55,398 nucleotides of DNA. Origin: Solirubrobacterales bacterium (lineage in GTDB: Bacteria > Actinomycetota > Thermoleophilia > Solirubrobacterales > Solirubrobacteraceae). Below are positions 49,974 through 55,398 of the stretch, piece after piece. The notes beneath the pieces are model-generated. The model had not been told where the DNA came from. It did not search any database and worked only from the letters and a program-made list of their open reading frames with translations. Position numbers and translations under genes: made by a program. The stretch's first letter is position 1, and every line of letters starts with the position of its first letter. Location of the stretch: contig DAHUYL010000012.1 of the NCBI GenBank assembly GCA_027315255.1, forward strand, positions 1 to 55,398, written 5' to 3'.

Positions 49974-50993
49974 ATGAGCACGGGGTCGAATGGGAGCGTC
50001 CGATACGGCTACAAGGCGTCGGCGGAGCAGTTCGCGCCCCGCGTGCTGCTCGACTATGCGATCCAGGCGGAGCGGCTCGGCTTCGACGCGGTTGCGATCT
50101 CCGACCACATCCAGCCGTGGCGCCATCACGGCGGGCACGCGCCCATGGCGCTGGTCTGGCTCGGAGCGCTGGCCGAGCGAACCGACCGGGTCACGCTCGC
50201 GACCAGCGTCCTGACGCCGACGCTTCGCTACCAGCCGGCGGTCGTAGCGCATGCTTTCGCCACGCTCGCGTGCCTGGCTCCCGGGCGGGTACTGCTCGGG
50301 GTCGGCAGCGGCGAGGCGATGAACGAGACGCCGGTCACCGGGACCGCCTGGCCGAAGTTCCGCGAGCGCTCCGCCCGGCTGGCCGAGGCGGTCGAGTTGA
50401 TCCGCGCGCTCTGGACCGCCGAGCGCGTCAGTTTCGAGGGCAGCTACTACCGCACGGACAAGGCCACGATCTACGACCGCCCGGAGCGGCCCGTTCCGAT
50501 CTACATCGCCGCCGGTGGGCCCCGGGCGGCGTCGCTCGCAGGCCGGCTCGGCGACGGCTTCATCTGCACGAGCGGCAAGGGCGAGAGCCTCTACCGGGAG
50601 CTGCTCGACGGCGTCGCCTCCGGCGCGCGCGAGGCCGGCCGCGACGCAGCCGCGATCGGGAAGATGATCGAGCTCAAGGTCTCCTACGACCATGACGAGT
50701 CCTATGCGCGCGACGCCTGCCGCCCGTGGGCAGCGCTGGCGCTGACCGCCGAGGAGAAGGCCGGCACCGAGGACCCGATCGAGATGGAGCGCCTCGCCGA
50801 GCGGGCGCTCGACCGCGCCCACACCCGCTTCATCGTCTCGGCCGATCCCGATGCGGTCGTCGAGCAGGTCGATTTCTATGTGGGGCTCGGCTTCACCGAG
50901 CTGATCTTCCATTTCCCCGGCGACGATCAGTCACGCGCGCTCGAGCAGTTCGCCGCCGACGTGCTGCCGCGGATGCGCGCCGGCTGGAGCTGA
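49974..50993 (+). CDS. fgd: F420-dependent glucose-6-phosphate dehydrogenase
   Basis: A 339-aa LLM-fold enzyme that oxidises glucose 6-phosphate and reduces cofactor F420. It resembles mycobacterial Fgd1 closely along its length as I recall that sequence: GYKASAEQFAPR, SDHIQPWRHHGGHAP, TSVLTPTLRYQPAV, GVGSGEAMNE, IYDRP...PIYIAAGGP, FICTSGKGESLY and DPIEME. Residues matching the Fgd1 active site and sugar-phosphate pocket are present: Asp44, His45, Trp49, Glu114, Lys202, Lys262 and Arg285. It would supply reduced F420 to other oxidoreductases. ATG 49974 is chosen over TTG 49935, which would read through the leader. Confidence 0.9.
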   Translation: MSTGSNGSVRYGYKASAEQFAPRVLLDYAIQAERLGFDAVAISDHIQPWRHHGGHAPMALVWLGALAERTDRVTLATSVLTPTLRYQPAVVAHAFATLACLAPGRVLLGVGSGEAMNETPVTGTAWPKFRERSARLAEAVELIRALWTAERVSFEGSYYRTDKATIYDRPERPVPIYIAAGGPRAASLAGRLGDGFICTSGKGESLYRELLDGVASGAREAGRDAAAIGKMIELKVSYDHDESYARDACRPWAALALTAEEKAGTEDPIEMERLAERALDRAHTRFIVSADPDAVVEQVDFYVGLGFTELIFHFPGDDQSRALEQFAADVLPRMRAGWS

Positions 50994-50996
50994 TGA

Positions 50997-51224
50997 TCAG
51001 GCTTCGAGGTCGAGCGTGTGATGGTTCAGCAGCTCGACCTGCGCGGCAGCCTCGGCGGGAGTGTGCGCGTTCAGCGCGACCGTCCGGCCGGTGAGCTGCT
51101 GGGCCGCCAGATAGCGCTCGTCCGTCGTTCCGGCAGCGGTCGTGACGAGCTGCCACGGCCGTTCGCGCACCGATCGGCGACGATCGCCATGGCGCGAGTT
51201 GTGGATGAGCGCAACCCCGGGCAT
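50997..51224 (-). CDS. Small protein of unknown function
   Basis: A 75-aa protein starting MPGVALIHNSRHG and ending in a helical stretch AHTPAEAAAQVELLNHHTLD. No motif or membrane segment identifies it. Its codons have the high GC third positions of real genes. A TACCAT box lies 9 bases before ATG 51224, which is why I prefer this start to an upstream in-frame codon at 51281. It converges on fgd with 3 bases between stops. Confidence 0.6.
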   Translation of the reverse strand: MPGVALIHNSRHGDRRRSVRERPWQLVTTAAGTTDERYLAAQQLTGRTVALNAHTPAEAAAQVELLNHHTLDLEA

Positions 51225-51233
51225 CCGCTGCAG

Positions 51234-51239
51234 ATGGTA
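51234..51239 (-). promoter_or_regulatory. -10-like box TACCAT
   Basis: On the minus strand TACCAT ends 9 bases before ATG 51224, between the small gene and the end of the FtsX-like permease gene. Confidence 0.4.
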
Positions 51240-51277
51240 GCTACGGACCCGTAGGCCGCATGCGCGAGGGGCGTCCC

Positions 51278-53809
51278 TCACTCCGTGGCGATCGCGCCGA
51301 GGACGTCGAGGCCGGCCGCCCGACGAGCGGGCCAGGTGGCGGCGCCGAGGCCGAGCAGCGCGGCGACCACGAGGAACGCGATCAGGCTCGTGACCGGAAC
51401 CGAGATCGTGGTGATGCCGCTGGTCCGTAGCGCCGAGGAAAGCGCGACCCCCAATGCGCCACCGACGACGATCCCGACGAGCGCGCCGAATGTCGCGACG
51501 ATCACCGCCTCCGATCGGATCATCGTGCGGACCTGGCGACGGCGCATGCCGACGGCGCGCAACAGCCCGATCTCACGCGTTCGCTCGAACACCGACAGCA
51601 GCAGCGTGTTGACGATTCCGATCAGCGCGACGATCACCGCCAGTGCAAGCAGCACGTAGATCAGCCCGAGCAGCTGGTTGACGCTGTTCTGCTGCGACGC
51701 CTGGAACTGCGCGCGTGTCTGGATCTGGAGGTTCGGGTAGGTCGCCTTCGCACGATCGAGCACGGCTGCGACGCCGGGCGCGCGATCACGGACCGAGAAC
51801 AGCACGGCGCCGACGAGCGGGTGGTCGAAATGCGCGAGGAAGTAGCTCGCGCCGACGATGTAGCTCCCGGCGAGCGGGTTCGGCTTGTAGATGCCGCCGA
51901 TCCGGATCGTCGTCGAGCCGGTCCTGGCGAACGTCACGCCCACGACCGAACCGACGTGCAGATGCTTGTCGGCGGCCGTGGTGGAATCGATCAGGAGCTC
52001 ACCGGCCGCGAGCGCGGGAGCGGCGCTGCCGTGCGTGATGTGCAGGTTCACCGTCCGGTCGAGGCCGGTGGTCGAGACGGCGCCGAGATGCGACAGCGAG
52101 TCCTCGAAGTCGAACTGGCCGCCGTAGACCGCCGTCGTCGCGGTGACGAACGGCAGCCGGGCGATGATCGCGGGCAGCGTGTGGCTGATCCCGCCGCCGC
52201 CGGAGCCGCTGATCACGTAGTCGGCGTTGACTGCGCTGTCGACCTCCTGCTTGGCGGTCGCGCTGAGCGACGCGCCGAGCACGGCGACGGCCGAGACGAG
52301 CGCCAGCCCGATCGTCAGCGCGCCGGCAGTCTGGGCGGTGCGGCGCGGGTTGCGCATCGAGTTCTGACGACCCAGGCGGCCGGCGGTGCCCAGCAGCCTG
52401 GCGAGCGGCCGCCCGAGTGATCCGGCCAGCGGGGCTGCGATCACGGGCGAGAGGATCGCGGTGGCGAGGAACAGCGCGAGCGCGCCGATCCCGACGTACG
52501 CGATCGCGGGTTTGGCGACCCCGGCAGCGACCAGGACGATCCCGACGAGCGTGAGCGCCATGCCCGTGATCAGCCGGCGCCCGGTCGAGGCTGCGGCTTC
52601 GCCGGTCCGGTCGCCGAGCGCGGCGACCGGAGGGATTCGTACGGCGCGCCGCGCCGGGAACACGGCTGCCAGCACTGTCACGCCGACGCCGACCGCCAGC
52701 GCGACGATCGGCGTGCGTGCCTCGAACACGAGCGAGGAGGACGGGAGCACGATCCCGAACGCGCCGAGCAGCGCTCGCAAGCCGAGTGCCGCGAGCACGC
52801 CGAGGCCGAGGCCGACTGCGGCCGCGATCAGGCCTGTGAGCGCCGCCTCGCCGAGCACCGAGCCGAATACCTGGCGGCGGCTGGCGCCGACCAACCGCAA
52901 CAGCGCCAGCTCGCGGGTGCGCTGGCCGATCGTGATCGAGAACGTGTTGGCGATCGTGAAGGCGCCGACGAACAGCGCGATGAACGCGAACACGAGCAGC
53001 GCATCCGACAGGAACGAGAGCGCATTCTGGATCGTCTGCTTCAGGTCGGACTGGATCGCCTGTCCGCTGACCACCTGGATGCCCGGCGGCAGCACCCGCG
53101 TGATCGCGCGCTGCAATGCGACGTCGTCGGAGCCTGGTGCGGCGAGCACGTAGATCGCGTCGTAGCGTCCCGCGGAGTCGAACAGCCGCTGGGCCGTCGG
53201 CAGGTAGAAGCCGGCGAGCGTCGCGCCCGCGAGGCTGTTGTCGTTGCCGAACGTGACGATCCCGGTGATCGTGAACGTCTGCGGCGCGCCCGGGAGCAGC
53301 ACACGGACGTGGTCGCCCGCCTTGAAGCGGTACTTGTCGGCGGTCGAGCGGTCCATCACCACGGCGTTCGCCGTGGTCGGTGCCCGTCCCTCGACCAGCC
53401 GCAGCGACGAGAGCTGTGGGTTCGGGTCGAACGAGTAGCCGAGCGCGCGACCGTTGCCGATCGAGCTGCCGTTGCGTGCGATGAACTGGGCGTAGCCGGA
53501 GACCGACCCGTACGCGAAAGCGACACCGGGCAGCCTCCTGACGGAGCCGAGGATCGATGCGGGGATCGTCCCGCGGGTGGCGGTGCTGTCGGGCGAGGTG
53601 GCGCCGACGCCCTTCAGCGTCGTCGCGCCGCGGATCTCGAAGCTGACGTGGGCGTAGGCGGTACCGACGATCGAGTCGAAGGTCTTGTTCAGCGTGTCGG
53701 TCAGCACCAGCGTGCCGGTCACGAACGTCACGCCGAGGACGATCGCGAGGGCGGTCAGCGTCAGCCTCAGCTTGCGGGCGAACATGCCCCTGACGACGAC
53801 CCTCCGCAT
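51278..53809 (-). CDS. ABC transporter permease, FtsX/MacB-like, duplicated
   Basis: An 843-aa permease. An N-terminal helix (LRLTLTALAIVLGVTFVTGT) precedes an extracytoplasmic domain (about 40-250), a helix bundle in the middle (about 260-500), a second extracytoplasmic domain and a last bundle with LLSVFERTREIGLLRAVGMR, the conserved FtsX core motif. The same motif occurs earlier as QRTRELALLRLVGASRRQ, so the protein is a tandem duplication of the FtsX unit. Such permeases work with a LolD-type ATPase, encoded 7 bases upstream, to move lipids, peptides or lipoproteins across the membrane or to drive surface enzymes. Substrate unknown. Confidence 0.9.
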   Translation of the reverse strand: MRRVVVRGMFARKLRLTLTALAIVLGVTFVTGTLVLTDTLNKTFDSIVGTAYAHVSFEIRGATTLKGVGATSPDSTATRGTIPASILGSVRRLPGVAFAYGSVSGYAQFIARNGSSIGNGRALGYSFDPNPQLSSLRLVEGRAPTTANAVVMDRSTADKYRFKAGDHVRVLLPGAPQTFTITGIVTFGNDNSLAGATLAGFYLPTAQRLFDSAGRYDAIYVLAAPGSDDVALQRAITRVLPPGIQVVSGQAIQSDLKQTIQNALSFLSDALLVFAFIALFVGAFTIANTFSITIGQRTRELALLRLVGASRRQVFGSVLGEAALTGLIAAAVGLGLGVLAALGLRALLGAFGIVLPSSSLVFEARTPIVALAVGVGVTVLAAVFPARRAVRIPPVAALGDRTGEAAASTGRRLITGMALTLVGIVLVAAGVAKPAIAYVGIGALALFLATAILSPVIAAPLAGSLGRPLARLLGTAGRLGRQNSMRNPRRTAQTAGALTIGLALVSAVAVLGASLSATAKQEVDSAVNADYVISGSGGGGISHTLPAIIARLPFVTATTAVYGGQFDFEDSLSHLGAVSTTGLDRTVNLHITHGSAAPALAAGELLIDSTTAADKHLHVGSVVGVTFARTGSTTIRIGGIYKPNPLAGSYIVGASYFLAHFDHPLVGAVLFSVRDRAPGVAAVLDRAKATYPNLQIQTRAQFQASQQNSVNQLLGLIYVLLALAVIVALIGIVNTLLLSVFERTREIGLLRAVGMRRRQVRTMIRSEAVIVATFGALVGIVVGGALGVALSSALRTSGITTISVPVTSLIAFLVVAALLGLGAATWPARRAAGLDVLGAIATE

Positions 53810-53816
53810 TTCGACC

Positions 53817-54566
53817 TCAGCTCGCGAGCTGTTTCATCCGCTCGAGCACGGCCTCGGCGGTGGGGGCCGACAGCTCGTCGACGAGGCGTCCGTCGGCGAG
53901 GAACACGACCCGGTCGGCGTATGCCGCGGTGCTCGGGTCGTGTGTGACCATCACGATCGACTGGCCGTGATCCGCGACGGCGGCGCGCAGGAACCCGAGC
54001 AGGCCGGCCGAAGCCGTCGAGTCGAGGTTGCCCGTCGGCTCGTCGGCGAACACCAGCTCCGGATGGGAGATCAGTGCCCGGGCGCAGGCGACTCGCTGCT
54101 GCTGGCCGCCCGACAGCTCGCTGGGCCGGTGCGAGAGCCGATCGGCGATCCCCAGCGACTCGGTCAGCTGGTCGAACCAGCCGCGGTCGAGCCGGCCGCC
54201 GGCGAGGTCGATCGGCAGCGTGATGTTCTCGGCGGCGCTCAAGGTCGGGATCAGGTTGAACGCCTGGAACACGAACCCGATCTGGTCGCGGCGCAGCCGC
54301 GTCAGCGCCTGATCGTCGAGCTGCGAGAGCTCGTGATCGCCGACGAACGCCGAGCCCTCGGTCGGCGCATCGAGCCCGGCGAGGCAGTGCATCAGCGTCG
54401 ACTTGCCCGAGCCGGACGGCCCCATCACCGCGGTGAAGCGGCCGCGCTCGAACTCGACGTCGACACCGTCGAGCGCGCGGACCGATGCCTGCCCGCGGCC
54501 GTAGACCTTGACCAGCGCATGCGCGCGCGCGGCAGGAACGCCGTTCGTGGGCGCGGCGCCGATCAC
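53817..54566 (-). CDS. ABC transporter ATP-binding protein, LolD/MacB type
   Basis: A 249-aa ATPase with Walker A VMGPSGSGKSTLMHCLAGLD, Q-loop FVFQAFNLIPTLSA, signature PSELSGGQQQRVACARAL, Walker B ELVFADEPTGNLDS and switch His in VMVTHDPST. The sequence is of the MacB/LolD/YhaM-like exporter type that partners FtsX-like permeases. GTG 54566 overlaps the stop of the ABC-2 permease as GTGA; a longer frame upstream is a shadow of that gene. It is the middle gene of a three-gene cluster. Confidence 0.95.
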   Translation of the reverse strand: MIGAAPTNGVPAARAHALVKVYGRGQASVRALDGVDVEFERGRFTAVMGPSGSGKSTLMHCLAGLDAPTEGSAFVGDHELSQLDDQALTRLRRDQIGFVFQAFNLIPTLSAAENITLPIDLAGGRLDRGWFDQLTESLGIADRLSHRPSELSGGQQQRVACARALISHPELVFADEPTGNLDSTASAGLLGFLRAAVADHGQSIVMVTHDPSTAAYADRVVFLADGRLVDELSAPTAEAVLERMKQLAS

Positions 54567-55398
54567 GCGGCCGCCGTGCTCGGAAGCCAGCTGAAGCGCC
54601 ACGCACACAGCATCAGCGCCGCCACCGTCCAGGCGGCGAGCACCAGCATGTCGGTGCCCGAGATCGCGCCCGAGAACGAGTTGTGGACGGACGCGAGATG
54701 CAGGCTGTTGGCGAGGTGCTCGAGCGGGAACAGCTCGCCGATGTGGCGCAGCCCGCTGCTCATCGACGCAGTCGGGATGAACACTCCCGAGACGAAGTAC
54801 AGCGGTAGCATCGTCGCCTGGACGATCGGCTGGGCGGCATCGGCCGAGCCGATCAGGCCGCTGACCGCGTAGCCGAGGCACGCCAGGCAGATCGTCCCCA
54901 CCAGCGTCGCGCAGGCGATTGCCCCGAGCGCCGCGGCCGAGAACGAGACGCTGTAGAAGACCTCCGAGATCACCAGCAGGAGCGCCGTCATCACGACGGT
55001 CACGACGGCGGTCGCCGCTGCCTGACCGGCGATCAGCAGCGGCGCGGAGGCAGGCGTCGCGCGGCGACGCTTGAGGATCCCGGCCTCGCGCATCGCCGTC
55101 ATCGAGATCACGACGTTCCCGTACGCGGCCGTGATGATCGACATCGCCATGATGCCCGGCACGTAGAACACCTTGAGCGCCACTCGGGTGTGGGCGACGG
55201 TCGTGTGATGGCCGCCGAACACGCCGTTGAACACGACCAGCAGGATGATCGGGAAGAAGAAGGTGAAGAACCGCGCCCGCGGATTGCGGAAGCTGATCGT
55301 CAGGTCGTAGCGGATCTGGTGGGCGAGCAGCGCGACTGGGCCCCGGGCCGCGGCGGACGGCCCCGCCGGGCGGTCGTGCGCGGCCGCGCGCGCCCGCG
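54563..55398 (-). CDS. ABC-2 type transporter permease (5' end outside window)
   Basis: The frame is open to the right edge, so the start lies beyond the window. An amphipathic start (HQIRYDLTISFRNPRARFF) leads to membrane segments FTFFFPIILLVVFNG, VFYVPGIMAMSIITAA, an RRRATPASAPLLIAG loop, TAVVTVVMTALLLVIS, ALGAIACATLVGTICLACLG and the conserved MLPLYFVSGVFIPTASM near the end, followed by a final helix. This is the ABC-2 layout of six helices. Such permeases normally have their own ATPase, which may be upstream outside the window or shared with the ATPase at 53817. Only about 278 residues are visible. Confidence 0.9.
   Translation of the reverse strand, partial: RARAAAHDRPAGPSAAARGPVALLAHQIRYDLTISFRNPRARFFTFFFPIILLVVFNGVFGGHHTTVAHTRVALKVFYVPGIMAMSIITAAYGNVVISMTAMREAGILKRRRATPASAPLLIAGQAAATAVVTVVMTALLLVISEVFYSVSFSAAALGAIACATLVGTICLACLGYAVSGLIGSADAAQPIVQATMLPLYFVSGVFIPTASMSSGLRHIGELFPLEHLANSLHLASVHNSFSGAISGTDMLVLAAWTVAALMLCAWRFSWLPSTAAA

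Overview
The window comes from a very GC-rich actinobacterial chromosome. Third codon positions are almost all G or C, GTG and TTG starts are common, and many genes carry a TAnnnT box only 5-10 bases before the start codon, as expected for leaderless mRNAs. Gene order (smc-ftsY-ffh-rpsP-KH-rimM-trmD-rplS-lepB-rnhB-yraN-comM-dprA), an F420-dependent glucose-6-phosphate dehydrogenase and the style of the secreted proteins suggest a deep actinobacterial lineage such as Thermoleophilia/Solirubrobacterales. The lineage is an inference; no marker gene was compared.

Layout. Bases 1-8860 hold chromosome segregation, protein targeting and ribosome genes: the smc 3' end, ftsY, an NfeD/SPFH membrane pair, ffh, rpsP, a KH protein, rimM, trmD, rplS with a long acidic tail, lepB and rnhB. 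8859-12057 is a DNA-processing/competence block (yraN, comM, dprA). 12058-12514 is the only long gene-free stretch and contains an unusual set of nested inverted repeats. 12515-19974 holds thiD, two unknown small proteins, ilvD, a PlsC-like protein, an NAD-binding epimerase-like protein and an exported L,D-transpeptidase preceded by a 14-codon leader ORF. 20073-24981 has a Xer recombinase, a FliA/WhiG-type sigma factor, a divergent EF-G paralogue and a zinc-ribbon protein.

25009-32260 looks like a largely co-directional operon: small protein, rnhA, an XseB-like protein, prenyl synthase, dxs, tlyA, nadK, recN. 32409-35802 is pyrG, an M20 peptidase and a Nudix hydrolase, converging on a membrane GGDEF protein. 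37425-44949 holds xerD, a secreted protein, deoB, mutM, a glutaredoxin, recO, dgt and dnaG. 45087-47060 is a secreted beta-propeller protein with a poly-glycine linker, followed by tRNA-Asn(GUU).

47207-51224 is the more accessory part: a UGT-like glycosyltransferase, a luciferase-like monooxygenase, a 110-aa mini-protein fusing the two ends of a PEP-synthase-type enzyme, fgd and a small unknown protein. The window ends in an ABC exporter cluster (FtsX-like permease, ATPase, ABC-2 permease) that runs off the right edge.

Most of the window is conserved housekeeping sequence. I saw no insertion sequence, prophage, CRISPR array or defence island. The best leads are small-scale: the leaderless promoter grammar, the leader peptide before the L,D-transpeptidase, the nested repeats at 12129-12233, the truncated PEP-utilising protein beside fgd, and several enzymes with altered signature residues.
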